Below are positions 1 to 8,117 of a stretch of DNA of 64,000 bases, piece after piece; positions within the stretch are counted from its first letter, which is position 1; each line of letters starts with the position of its first letter. Where the stretch lies: the NCBI GenBank assembly GCA_965546615.1, contig CBEUVQ010000004.1, positions 44,233 through 108,232 of the forward strand. The letters run 5' to 3'. The notes below the pieces were generated by a model. The model was not told the DNA's origin. It made no database searches and saw only the letters and a list, made by a program, of their open reading frames with translations. Made by a program: the position numbers and the translations under genes. This stretch comes from CBEUVQ01 sp965546615 (GTDB lineage Bacteria > Bacillota > Desulfotomaculia > Desulfotomaculales > Desulfohalotomaculaceae).

Positions 1-263
1 GCAATATAAATGCTGATTTCAGCGGTAGAATTATAAGCCGGTCTTTTATAAAACGGTTGTAAACTCAACCACCCCGCTATTTCACCGTTAACCTCCGCTA
101 CCCAGATGGGATACTTGTCCGGGCTGTGTTCTAAAAACCAGGCGGTTTTGCTCTCTACACTAACCGGTTCAATATCGGCAGTTGCCATGCGCGAAGGAAC
201 AGCAGCATTATAGATTGCAACAATCTGCGGCAAATCTTGTTCAACTGCATCACGAATTTTCAT
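1..263 (-). CDS. GNAT family N-acetyltransferase (N-terminal part, cut by window edge)
   Basis: The minus strand encodes about 87 residues beginning MKIRDAVEQDLPQIVAIYN and reaching PFYKRPAYNSTAEISIYI at the left edge. This is the N-terminal half of a GNAT enzyme of the phosphinothricin/YncA-like subgroup, which moves an acetyl group from acetyl-CoA to an amine. The acetyl-CoA loop would lie outside the window. I chose the ATG at 263 because GGAGAG sits 9 bases upstream; another in-frame ATG at 272 is too close to that site. The substrate cannot be told. Codons for EVNGEIAG are shared almost base for base with an intergenic stretch at 2150-2177. Confidence 0.85.
   Translation of the reverse strand, partial: MKIRDAVEQDLPQIVAIYNAAVPSRMATADIEPVSVESKTAWFLEHSPDKYPIWVAEVNGEIAGWLSLQPFYKRPAYNSTAEISIYI
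70..97. repeat. 28-bp repeat, copy 1 (inside the GNAT gene)
   Basis: Twenty-eight bases starting CACCCCGCTATTTCA are repeated at 2150-2177 with one difference (C at 85 here, G at 2165 there). This copy is coding sequence of the acetyltransferase. The flanks of the two copies show no similarity. Confidence 0.8.
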
Positions 264-366
264 TATAATCATCTCTCCAAGCAATAAACAGAAGTAAAGT
301 CCATTTTAACATTTTAACATGATAAAACACGAAATTCAAGACAGTCTGATCTGTCATTGTATTTGG

Positions 367-412
367 TTGTGATAAGTTTTACAATAAAGATAATATTAAT
401 AAAGATAATATT
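367..412 (+). promoter_or_regulatory. Na/Pi transporter promoter with tandem 15-bp duplication
   Basis: TTGTGA at 367-372 and TAATAT at 391-396 form a sigma-A-type promoter with an 18-base spacer. The 15 bases AATAAAGATAATATT (383-397) are perfectly repeated at 398-412, so a second TAATAT lies at 406-411. The gene starts at 446. Which copy is used as the -10 element cannot be decided by reading. Confidence 0.6.
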
Positions 413-445
413 AAATATATTTTTTATAGAGAGGTTACCATAATT

Positions 446-2125
446 ATGTGGCAAAGCGTTGTTTTAAACTTAATCGGCGGTATGGGGTTACTGCTCTACG
501 GCATGTATATTATGAGCGAAAGTTTAAGAAAAATTGCCGGTAATAAATTGCGCTTAACTTTAAGCACTTTTACCCACAGACCTCTGGTAGGTTTGCTTCT
601 GGGTATTATTGTAACCATCATTTTTCAAAGCAGCACTGCTACCAGCGTAATTTTGGTTGGCTTAACCAATGCCGGTATTGTCAGTTTAAGTCAAACTATA
701 CCGATTACTTTAGGGGCCGGTATCGGCACTTCAATCACTGCCCAGTTAATTGCTTTAAAAGTAACTGAAATTGCTTTGCCAATCGTTGGTATAGGAGCAG
801 CCATTATCATTTTTGGCAAACGTGAGCGGCAAAAGCTTGTGGGGCAAGCACTAATCGGATTTGGTATGCTGTTTTTAGGATTGAAAATAATGTCAGATAC
901 TATGTATCCGCTGCGCAATGATCCTCACACCGCCAATATATTAATACAGCTTAGCGACCGACCGATAATGGCTGTATTTATTGCAGCAGTAATCACCTTC
1001 TTAGTACACAGCAGTGCCGCCACAGTAGGCATCATTATGGTATTATCAATGCAGGGCATGATTTCCATTATACCGTCTATCTACCTGCTTCTTGGGACTA
1101 ATATCGGCACAACATTTACCGCATTAATTTCCAGCTTAGGTTCTACCCGCGAATCCCAACGTGTCGCAACGGCAAATTTTATTTCCCGATTGGTTGGAGT
1201 GATTATTTTTCTTCCGTTCGTTAATCAATTAGCTGCATTTGTCACTTGGATCACTCCAAACTCGACCGCTTTTCAGATTGCCAATGCACATACTACCTTT
1301 AATATTGTAGTGGCGTTATTATTTTTACCATTTACCAAACAATTCGCAAATTTATTAATGTACATTGTACCGGAAAAAGAAGTTAAAGATGATGAAACAA
1401 AACCAAAATATTTAGATGAAACTTTACTGCCCGCCCCACCCATTGCCATTGGCATGGCTCAAAAAGAACTTTTGCGCATTACCGATAAAGTTACCGATAT
1501 GGTTAAAAAGTGCGATTTAATGTTTAAAAAGTATCAACCAGAAACGGTGGAAGAAGTTTTAAAACGGGAAGATGAAGTTGACCAGCTTTCCAAAGCAGCA
1601 AACTTGTACTTAGCTAAGATTATGCGGCAAAATTTAACCCACGATGAAATTAAACACTGCCTGGGTTTAGCTAATATCATGAAAGATTATGAACAAGTGG
1701 GAGATGTAATTGAAAAAAACATCACCTATTTAGCCGAAAGTAAATGCGCCAACAACAGCGACTTTTCAGCGGAAGGCCACCGCGAAATTACCGCAATGTT
1801 CAACAAAGTAGTGAAATTATTGCAGGTTGTAAATACCGCTGTTGTTTCCAACAGTTGTTATTTAACTGATCGCGCTAAAAAATTATACGAAGAAATTATT
1901 GATATGGAATTTAGACTGCAGATGAGTCATTTTATCAGAATGCAGCGGGGTGGAAAAGATATTGAAAACACCAGCTCTATTTTCTTGGACTTAATTAACT
2001 CTTATTTAAGAATATCGGAGCATTTAAACAACATTATTTTGGTGCTAACTGATAAAACGGCCGCTAATTGGAACGTCGAAGACGGGCTGACTAATCAAGT
2101 GAACAGTCAAACCGGCCAAATATAA
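446..2125 (+). CDS. Na/Pi cotransporter family protein with C-terminal PhoU-like domain
   Basis: This 559-residue membrane protein belongs to the bacterial NptA/SLC34-like sodium-phosphate cotransporters. It carries the duplicated family signature, QSSTATS at 61-67 and HSSAAT at 188-193, in the two inverted membrane halves (about residues 5-310). The region from about 345 to 545 is charged and helical, as in PhoU proteins, and probably senses phosphate or regulates the pore in the cytoplasm. The ATG at 446 follows GAGAGG. It stands alone; no pst or pho genes are nearby. Function as Na+-driven phosphate transport is inferred from the family. Confidence 0.9.
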   Translation: MWQSVVLNLIGGMGLLLYGMYIMSESLRKIAGNKLRLTLSTFTHRPLVGLLLGIIVTIIFQSSTATSVILVGLTNAGIVSLSQTIPITLGAGIGTSITAQLIALKVTEIALPIVGIGAAIIIFGKRERQKLVGQALIGFGMLFLGLKIMSDTMYPLRNDPHTANILIQLSDRPIMAVFIAAVITFLVHSSAATVGIIMVLSMQGMISIIPSIYLLLGTNIGTTFTALISSLGSTRESQRVATANFISRLVGVIIFLPFVNQLAAFVTWITPNSTAFQIANAHTTFNIVVALLFLPFTKQFANLLMYIVPEKEVKDDETKPKYLDETLLPAPPIAIGMAQKELLRITDKVTDMVKKCDLMFKKYQPETVEEVLKREDEVDQLSKAANLYLAKIMRQNLTHDEIKHCLGLANIMKDYEQVGDVIEKNITYLAESKCANNSDFSAEGHREITAMFNKVVKLLQVVNTAVVSNSCYLTDRAKKLYEEIIDMEFRLQMSHFIRMQRGGKDIENTSSIFLDLINSYLRISEHLNNIILVLTDKTAANWNVEDGLTNQVNSQTGQI

Positions 2126-2149
2126 TATAGGGCATTAGAGTGAAACATG

Positions 2150-2177
2150 CACCCCGCTATTTCAGCGTTAACCTCCG
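2150..2177. repeat. 28-bp repeat, copy 2 (intergenic)
   Basis: This copy of the 28-bp sequence at 70-97 lies between the Na/Pi transporter and the hydrolase gene. The single difference (G at 2165) completes a small hairpin CGCT-ATTTC-AGCG, and GCAC/GTGC closes an outer stem at 2149-2180. On the minus strand it reads as an EVNAEIAG-like peptide, recalling the acetyltransferase, but no longer gene remnant surrounds it. Confidence 0.75.
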
Positions 2178-2218
2178 TGCTGTTTTTCATGCCGCATTAT
2201 AAAATGCAGACGATGAAG

Positions 2219-2878
2219 TTAATCAGCCTGCTGCGGTTTAAACTTTCCGGTGCGTAAAAAGTTATCAATTAACATGGCGGTAGCAGTTTGGTAGTGAATC
2301 TCGCGGTGCCCGTACGGAACCAAAATAAAATCACGCAGCCCGTTTATCCGCACCGATTGCACCGTGACAAGACCGTCATTCGTTTCTTTTAACAACCGTC
2401 CTAACAATAAATTGTTTTTATTCCCTGCAATCGCACCAATTTCAACATTACAAGGTATTGACAATGTGGAATTCTGGAAATTCTTTGTCTGCAGCGACTG
2501 CAGCGTTTTGCATACCACAGTCAACGGCATGCACCATCTTACAGCTAAATCCGCTAATTCACTGCCTTTGTTGGGGGTAGAAATTAAAACACATCTGTCA
2601 ATCCAGTTGTTAAACCGGCCGGTTGACAGCACACTTCTAATCACCAGCCCGCCGGTGCTGTGTCCAACCAAATGGACTTTTTCACCTGTACTTAATTCTG
2701 TGATCAGCTGTTCTAAAAAACTCTCCATTATTGGAAGGCTGTGCTCAAGCTTGTTAAAAGTCAGCGGCAAATCTACCAGCATACTGTGATAACCTAAGCG
2801 ATTTAAATGCTCTCCCAACGTCTGCATATCTCTGGAATTTTTTTTAAAGCCATGGATTAAAATAATTTTTTTACTCAT
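2219..2878 (-). CDS. Alpha/beta hydrolase, lipase/esterase-like
   Basis: The 219-residue protein begins MSKKIILIHGF, the first strand and HG oxyanion region of an alpha/beta hydrolase. The nucleophile elbow is GHSTG at 72-76 (Ser74). A late histidine in PYGHREIH near residue 190 and the acidic stretch NDGLVTV near 165 can complete the triad. It resembles LipA/PGAP1-like lipases and the EstA group of Firmicutes. No signal peptide is seen, so it is probably cytoplasmic. No Shine-Dalgarno sequence precedes the ATG; a promoter -10 box ends six bases upstream (see 2885-2913). Substrate unknown. Confidence 0.85.
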   Translation of the reverse strand: MSKKIILIHGFKKNSRDMQTLGEHLNRLGYHSMLVDLPLTFNKLEHSLPIMESFLEQLITELSTGEKVHLVGHSTGGLVIRSVLSTGRFNNWIDRCVLISTPNKGSELADLAVRWCMPLTVVCKTLQSLQTKNFQNSTLSIPCNVEIGAIAGNKNNLLLGRLLKETNDGLVTVQSVRINGLRDFILVPYGHREIHYQTATAMLIDNFLRTGKFKPQQAD

Positions 2879-2884
2879 AAGTCA

Positions 2885-2913
2885 ATTATACAAGTATAAA
2901 AAAAGCCGGACAA
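2885..2913 (-). promoter_or_regulatory. Promoter placing the transcript start at the hydrolase ATG
   Basis: Reading the minus strand, TTGTCC (2913-2908) and TATAAT (2890-2885) are 17 bases apart. TATAAT ends six bases before the ATG at 2878, so the predicted first transcribed base is the start codon itself. The -35 box lies in the terminator hairpin of the upstream symporter gene. Confidence 0.55.
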
Positions 2914-2926
2914 TCATCCGGCTTTT
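2898..2926 (-). terminator. Terminator of the glycine-riboswitch symporter gene
   Basis: AGCCGGA and TCCGGCT form a 7-bp stem around a 6-base loop, followed by seven T on the minus strand, just past the stop at 2931. Confidence 0.85.
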
Positions 2927-2930
2927 AATT

Positions 2931-4328
2931 TTATTTCTTTGTTTGATAAACAACACCAAAATTTGTGCCGCTTTTGCAATCCTGCTGCTCTGATTTCAAA
3001 TGCTGCAGGTACCGGTTGGTTTCCAGCACTACCACCCCACTTAATCCCAATAAAGCAATGAGGTTGGGGATAGCCATTAAACCATTTACAATATCTGCAA
3101 TAACCCAAATCATTTCCAGCTTTAAAAAGGCACCTGCTCCTACCAAAATGATAAAAATAACTCGATAAGGAATCAATGCTTTAACCCCGAATAAGTACTC
3201 ACAACAGCGTTCACCGTAATAATTCCATCCTAAAATAGTGGTAAAAGCAAACAGCGCAATGCCGACAGTTAAAACATATGGGCCAAAGCCGGGGAAAGTA
3301 GAAGCAATTGCTTCTTGAGTCATAGCAGTGCCTTCATTTGTTCCGCACCATGCCCCGGTTACTACTAGTGCCAAACCGGTCATGGTACAAACAATAATGG
3401 TATCAATAAAAGTACCGGTCATAGATATTAAACCTTGTTCAGCAGGCCATTTGGTTTTTGCAGCCGCTGCGGCAATGGGGGCACTACCTAAACCGGATTC
3501 ATTTGAAAAGACACCCCGGGCAATGCCGAACTGAATGGCCATCATTACAGTAGCTCCTAAAAAACCACCTGCGGCAGCAGTGCCGGTAAAGGCACTGGTA
3601 ATGACCAGCTTAACAGCTTCCGGCAGCTGATTAATATTTGCTATCAGCACGCTTAAGCAAATAACAACGTAAATAACCGCCATAAACGGCACTACTTTAC
3701 TGGTAACACTGGCAATACGTTTTAAACCTCCAATAGTAACTAATGCTACCAACAGCGTGATTACAGCAGCAGTAAAATAAACCGGTATGCCCAAAGTTAA
3801 TTCCGCCGCCGACACAATTGCATTTACTTGTGGAAATGTGCCAATTCCAAAGAATGCTACCAAAATACCGCTGACTGCAAACATTATCGCCAATGGACGA
3901 TACTTTGCCCCCAGCCCCTTTTCAATGTAATACATCGGTCCTCCGGAGATCTGACCGTTGGCATCTACAGTGCGATATTTTACCGCCAGCAGGCCTTCAG
4001 CATATTTGGTGGCCATACCGAAAAAAGCAGCCAACCACATCCAAAACAGCGCACCCGGACCACCGGTTTTAATTGCAGTAGCAACACCAACAATATTGCC
4101 GGTACCAACAGTGGCGGCCAGCGCAGTGCAAAGTGCCCCAAAACTGTTCACATCACCGGAACCGTCATTTTTAGCGGTAAAGATGAGTTTTAATGCCATC
4201 GGCAGTTTAGCTATTTGCAGCACTTTCAGCCGGCAGGTCAGTAATATGCCGGTGCCAACCAAAAGGATTAAAAGCGGTGGCCCCCACACCAAACTATCTA
4301 CCTTGTTCAGCACGTTCATTAAATCCAT
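2931..4328 (-). CDS. Sodium:amino acid (alanine/glycine) symporter, AGCS family
   Basis: The 465-residue protein starts MDLMNVLNKVDSLVWGPPLL and has the hydrophobic profile of the AGCS family (about 10-11 membrane spans). The family signature region GTGNIVGVATAI with GGPGALFWMW lies near residues 75-95. It imports alanine or glycine with Na+. The tandem glycine riboswitch just upstream argues that glycine is the cargo. ATG at 4328 is preceded by AGGAGATG. A paralogue without a riboswitch is at 49727-51142. Confidence 0.92.
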   Translation of the reverse strand: MDLMNVLNKVDSLVWGPPLLILLVGTGILLTCRLKVLQIAKLPMALKLIFTAKNDGSGDVNSFGALCTALAATVGTGNIVGVATAIKTGGPGALFWMWLAAFFGMATKYAEGLLAVKYRTVDANGQISGGPMYYIEKGLGAKYRPLAIMFAVSGILVAFFGIGTFPQVNAIVSAAELTLGIPVYFTAAVITLLVALVTIGGLKRIASVTSKVVPFMAVIYVVICLSVLIANINQLPEAVKLVITSAFTGTAAAGGFLGATVMMAIQFGIARGVFSNESGLGSAPIAAAAAKTKWPAEQGLISMTGTFIDTIIVCTMTGLALVVTGAWCGTNEGTAMTQEAIASTFPGFGPYVLTVGIALFAFTTILGWNYYGERCCEYLFGVKALIPYRVIFIILVGAGAFLKLEMIWVIADIVNGLMAIPNLIALLGLSGVVVLETNRYLQHLKSEQQDCKSGTNFGVVYQTKK

Positions 4329-4360
4329 AACACTAACATCTCCTATCTTTTTATAAAAAT

Positions 4361-4391
4361 AAAAAAAGCCAAATCAAGAAATGATTTGACT
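4361..4391 (-). terminator. Terminator hairpin between glycine riboswitch and symporter
   Basis: On the minus strand a hairpin with 7-bp core CAAATCA/TGATTTG and loop AGAAA is followed by seven T (4367-4361). It stands between aptamer and gene, where an expression platform is expected, so glycine binding probably controls premature termination. Confidence 0.7.
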
Positions 4392-4455
4392 CTGGTAAGA
4401 CAAAGAAAACACCTGGTTAGTAACGGCAATAATTTACCAACCAACTGCTTAACTT

Positions 4456-4620
4456 CCTCTGTCCTTTTGCCTGAGAGATTGAACAGCCGGTAAGCTGTTT
4501 TGCACCTTCGGCGCCCTTCATTAAGGGTCTCTCCAGAGTCCTGTCCACCTATGGTTCCGCTTTATCTAAAGCACCTGAGAGTTTTAACCCCTTCGGTGGA
4601 CCAAATCGGCCGCTCTCCCA
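4456..4620 (-). promoter_or_regulatory. Tandem glycine riboswitch (gcvT motif)
   Basis: The minus-strand RNA carries two glycine aptamers. The first contains GGGAGAG near the 5' end and ACUCUCAGG-like core, and the second contains GGAGAGACCC, GCGCCGAAGGUGC and CUCUCAGGCAAAAGGACAG, the most diagnostic stretch of the class. It precedes a sodium:amino acid symporter. Known members can switch genes on (gcv, for glycine breakdown) or off (uptake genes). Here an uptake gene behind a terminator hairpin (4361-4391) leaves both open. A promoter is at 4661-4689. I saw no gene in the remaining part of the gap (4690-4882). Confidence 0.93.
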
Positions 4621-4660
4621 CAGGCATCATCCAGTGCACATATGTACTTCCACGTAGGAC

Positions 4661-4689
4661 ATTATAATTCTAACAATTAGAAAATACAA
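4661..4689 (-). promoter_or_regulatory. Promoter of the glycine riboswitch transcript
   Basis: TTGTAT (4689-4684) and TATAAT (4666-4661) on the minus strand are 17 bases apart, placing the start near 4654, about 34 bases before the aptamer. Confidence 0.75.
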
Positions 4690-4882
4690 GAGTTTACTCC
4701 ATTGTTGTTATTTTCAGATTTTAAAATAAAATCAGACAGGTTTATGCCGACCCGATTCAGCACAGTGCGCTGCGCATATCAGCAATTGCTCTTTCCCTTT
4801 CCGGTTTTAGTGTTGTATTATATTTCATAATTAAAACAATTTATTTAAAACTAACAAGTTTAATTATGAAAGGAATATCAAT

Positions 4883-5050
4883 ATGTCTGAAAAAGCAATT
4901 TGCAGAAAGTGTAAATATTTTTATATCACTTGGGATAAAAATTTTCCCAATGGCTGCAGGGCTTACGCCATTAAAACTAAGTATCTGCCGTCAGCAGTTG
5001 TGTTCCAATCTACCGGCAAAAGGTGTGCTTGCTATACACCCAAAAGTTAG
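4883..5050 (+). CDS. Small cysteine-rich protein (55 aa), conserved, function unknown
   Basis: ATG at 4883 after GAAAGG opens a 55-residue frame beginning MSEKAICRKCKYFYITWDK and continuing NFPNGCRAY to a TAG at 5048-5050. It has CxxC at 7-10, a Cys at 25 and a CxC pair near residues 48-50, the pattern of a small zinc-finger or metal-binding protein. I recognise the layout (CKYFYITWD, PxGCRA, PSxVV, C near the end) from short proteins in many anaerobes that databases often mislabel as uracil-DNA glycosylase. The reading frame overlaps a longer meaningless ORF in another frame. A terminator follows at 5091-5130. Function is not known to me. Confidence 0.8.
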   Translation: MSEKAICRKCKYFYITWDKNFPNGCRAYAIKTKYLPSAVVFQSTGKRCACYTPKS

Positions 5051-5090
5051 CTTGACTCTGCAATATTACTGCTGTTTAGCATGCGAATTT

Positions 5091-5130
5091 AAAAAGCCCT
5101 GTGGTTGGTTAAATCCACAGGGCTTTTTTA
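5091..5130. terminator. Bidirectional terminator between the small gene and brnQ
   Basis: AGCCCTGTGG (5095-5104) pairs with CCACAGGGCT (5115-5124). There are five A before and six T after, so it works for the + gene at 4883 and the - gene at 5134. Confidence 0.85.
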
Positions 5131-5133
5131 CTC

Positions 5134-6453
5134 TTAATGTTGAGTTTTAGATCTTGTCTTAAAGAACATGCCGATAACGGCCATGAACAGTGCCGGTGTC
5201 ACCCATCCCAATCCCTGCTTGTGCAGCGGCAAGTAAGCAAGAATTGTTTCTAATCCTAATGTTACACCTGCTTTTTTACCAATAGATTCAATAAGGTTAG
5301 CCAGCGCAATCACTGTTGTCGTCCCAATAGCGAAAATATATACTGATCTTTCGCCATTAAATACGCTGTGGGTAATAGACAGCAAAATTAAAACAATAAT
5401 GATCGGATATACAGTCACTAAAAGCGGCACTGACACTTCCAAAATTTTAGCTAAGCCCATGTTAGCCAAAATCGCACTCACTAATGCCGTTGCAACACAA
5501 ATTGCATTGTAACTGATTCGATTATTGGTCAGCCTGCTGAAGTAGCTGCCGCAGCTGGCAATCAGTCCAATGGCGGTGGTTAAGCAAGCCAACGTCATTG
5601 CCAAAGCAATGGTAATTTTCCCCCATGAACCAAGCAGCGCTTCAGTGATGTAAGAAAGCATTTGTCCGGGGTTGTCACCGGTATATGTTGTTCCGGTGGT
5701 CGCCCCAATATAGGCCAGTCCGATATACACCGAAGACAAGCCTACTGCAGCAATAATCCCGGCGATAATGGTTGCTTTGGCAATCTCTTTATTATCGGTA
5801 ACACCCCTGCTTTTAACTGCATTAATAATTACCAAACCAAAAATAACCGATGCCAAAGCGTCCATGGTGTTGTATCCTTCTAAAAATCCTTGGGTAAACG
5901 GTGTTGTATAAGATGCCGCTCCAATAACTGCTTGCGGAGCAATAATTCCTTTATAAATAATTGCACTTAAAAACAATATTAAAAACGGGGTGAGAATTTT
6001 TCCAACATTGTCAACCAGTTTATTGGGGCGCAGCACAAACAATAAAGAAATTATAAAAAAAACCACCGTGGTCATAGCTAATGCAATTTTTATGCTTTCC
6101 GGGTTAGAATTTGTCAAAAACGGGGCAATACCCACTTCAAAAGTAGTGGCAGCAGTACGTGGAATTGCCAACAGCGGTCCGATAGACAAAATAACAACAG
6201 TAGTAATGATTTTTCCAAACAATGGATGCACTCTGCTTCCTAAGTGCTCTAAGTCGCCACCGGCCAAAGCCACAGCAGTAACCCCGAGCATAGGCAAGCC
6301 CACGCCGGTAGTGATGAACCCCAACACTGCAACCCAAACATGTTCTCCTGCTAACTTACCCAACATCGGCGGAAAAATTAAGTTCCCCGCCCCCAAAAAC
6401 ATTGCCAATAATGCCAATCCGATAACAAATATTTCTTTTTTGCTTAGCTTCAC
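5134..6453 (-). CDS. brnQ: Branched-chain amino acid transport carrier (BrnQ/LIVCS)
   Basis: The 439-residue protein opens MKLSKKEIFVIGLALLAMFL followed by GAGNLIFPPMLG, the N-terminal signature of the LIVCS family, and is hydrophobic throughout (about 12 spans). It imports leucine, isoleucine or valine with Na+. The start is a GTG preceded by GGGGGAAAGG; no ATG fits as well. It is monocistronic with its own promoter at 6524-6552. Confidence 0.93.
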   Translation of the reverse strand: MKLSKKEIFVIGLALLAMFLGAGNLIFPPMLGKLAGEHVWVAVLGFITTGVGLPMLGVTAVALAGGDLEHLGSRVHPLFGKIITTVVILSIGPLLAIPRTAATTFEVGIAPFLTNSNPESIKIALAMTTVVFFIISLLFVLRPNKLVDNVGKILTPFLILFLSAIIYKGIIAPQAVIGAASYTTPFTQGFLEGYNTMDALASVIFGLVIINAVKSRGVTDNKEIAKATIIAGIIAAVGLSSVYIGLAYIGATTGTTYTGDNPGQMLSYITEALLGSWGKITIALAMTLACLTTAIGLIASCGSYFSRLTNNRISYNAICVATALVSAILANMGLAKILEVSVPLLVTVYPIIIVLILLSITHSVFNGERSVYIFAIGTTTVIALANLIESIGKKAGVTLGLETILAYLPLHKQGLGWVTPALFMAVIGMFFKTRSKTQH

Positions 6454-6523
6454 AATACCTTTCCCCCATTCTGTCAGAAACTTTTAATATGTCTTAGGTA
6501 TATCTTTTACAGCAATAACTACT

Positions 6524-6552
6524 ATCCTAAACTACTTAACATAATGTGTCAA
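6524..6552 (-). promoter_or_regulatory. brnQ promoter
   Basis: On the minus strand a consensus TTGACA (6552-6547) is followed after 17 bases by TAGGAT (6529-6524), giving a leader of about 60 bases. Confidence 0.7.
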
Positions 6553-6659
6553 CAATCGATTTTGTTTTATCCGACAGTTGAAGTGATATCTTAAAATTAA
6601 AAAGCTTTCTAAAAAACAAACAAGTCCAAGAAAGATTGCGGTACACTTTCATTTTTTGC

Positions 6660-7982
6660 TTAAAGTTTATAAAAAGCTTCAAAAGCTTTGTAAATATAGA
6701 AATGATCTTTTACGCCCGCCAGTTCTCTTATTGAGTGCATTGCCAGCATTGGGTTACCAATGTCAACGGAACGAATATTTAAATGGGTTGCTGTAATCGG
6801 TCCAATGGTAGAACCGCCCCCCATATCGGAGCGATTAACAAAGGTTTGATAAGGAATATTATTATCACAACAGATGCTCGCAAATACCGCTGCCGACTCA
6901 CTGTCAGTTGTATACTTTTTATTGGCACTAATTTTAATTACCGGGCCGTGATTAATCAGTGGTTTGTTAACCGGGTCATGTTTCTCCGGACTGTTAGGAT
7001 GAACCGCATGTGCCATATCCGCTGAAAAGATGAAGGAATTGGCTGCCGCCCGAAAAAAATCTTCCCGATTTTTATTAGACAGCACGATCTTATTTTTGTT
7101 CGCCGCTAAAATTATTCTTTCCAATACAGTGGCTAAAAGCGGTGAGTCTGCACCTTGTTTGGTACGGCTGCCAACCTCTTCATTATCAAAACAAACCAGC
7201 ACATTGACACCGCTTTTAGGTGCGGCACTGCACAATGCCTTCAGTCCGGCATGCACCATTGCCAGGTCATCAATTCGGGAAGCAGAAATCAATTGCTGAT
7301 CAGCGCCCATCAGGCACCCTTTTTGATATTCATACAAAAACAAGTCGAAATCCAAAATATCTTTATCAGATATGTTTAATTCTTTAGACAACAGTTTTAA
7401 TATGTAACATTCATACGCAAAGTGCTCATCGATTAATTTTATAATCGGCAGCGTATCCTTTTGTGGATTTAATTTAATTCCGTTGTTGATATCCCGGTTT
7501 AAATGAACAGCAGTGTTGGGAATAATCAGCAACGGTTTATTTATGTTCACTAATTTAGTCTCCGGCCACAGCGGGTCGCTGCTGCGAACAGTAACCCTAC
7601 CGGCCACTGACAGCGGACGATCTAGCCAAGTATTAATAATTGGGCCGCCATAAATCTCTGTATTGAGCTTTAAATAACCATTAGAAATTATTTCGGGAAA
7701 CGGTTTAATGCGAAAAGTTGGACTGTCGGTATGAGTGCCGATAATTTTAAATCCTGTTTCTTCAATACTGCCGTCGCCGATCACAAAGGCGATGCAGGTT
7801 GAAGAATTTACTGTTATATAGTACTTGCCACCCTGCTTTACATCCCATTTATCTTTTAAATCTAATTGTTTAAACCCGTTATCGTCCAAAACAGTTTTTA
7901 ACTCACTTACGGCATGAAAGGCAGTTGGGCTGTGATCAATAAAGTCCAGTAACTCGAAAGCCAGCTTATTTTCTGTAAGCAC
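6660..7982 (-). CDS. M18 family aminopeptidase
   Basis: This 440-residue metallopeptidase matches the M18 (aspartyl/leucyl aminopeptidase, ApeA/ApeB) family in length and motifs. GTHTDSPTFR carries metal-ligand His84 and Asp86; SRIDDLAM, FDNEEVGS and SADMAHAVHPN supply the other ligands and the catalytic Glu; a late THLN gives the last His. It removes N-terminal residues from peptides in the cytoplasm. Start is GTG at 7982 behind AAGGAGAG. It is not clearly in an operon. Confidence 0.93.
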   Translation of the reverse strand: MLTENKLAFELLDFIDHSPTAFHAVSELKTVLDDNGFKQLDLKDKWDVKQGGKYYITVNSSTCIAFVIGDGSIEETGFKIIGTHTDSPTFRIKPFPEIISNGYLKLNTEIYGGPIINTWLDRPLSVAGRVTVRSSDPLWPETKLVNINKPLLIIPNTAVHLNRDINNGIKLNPQKDTLPIIKLIDEHFAYECYILKLLSKELNISDKDILDFDLFLYEYQKGCLMGADQQLISASRIDDLAMVHAGLKALCSAAPKSGVNVLVCFDNEEVGSRTKQGADSPLLATVLERIILAANKNKIVLSNKNREDFFRAAANSFIFSADMAHAVHPNSPEKHDPVNKPLINHGPVIKISANKKYTTDSESAAVFASICCDNNIPYQTFVNRSDMGGGSTIGPITATHLNIRSVDIGNPMLAMHSIRELAGVKDHFYIYKAFEAFYKL

Positions 7983-8045
7983 TTTGCTTCTCTCCTTATT
8001 TAAATACTCTTTTTAATTATAGCCGAAACAATGCTTAAACAAGAC

Positions 8046-8078
8046 AAAAATGAAAGCTCGGATAAACCGAAGCTTTCA
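8046..8078 (-). terminator. Terminator of the 8118-8513 gene
   Basis: TGAAAGC-TTCGG pairs with CCGAGCTTTCA (one bulge) around TTTAT, followed by a short T run on the minus strand. Confidence 0.65.
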
Positions 8079-8117
8079 TTTCTCTACAATAAAGGCTGCT
8101 GCGCCTTCATTTTTGTA

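Noticed and set aside
2128..2218. T-box or gene remnant around the second 28-bp repeat
   Set aside because: No T-box sequence or specifier stem, and similarity to the GNAT gene stops sharply at the repeat borders.
4866..5150. 94-residue frame starting MKGISICLKKQFAES
   Set aside because: It runs through a strong terminator and overlaps the better-supported cysteine-rich gene at 4883-5050 in another frame.
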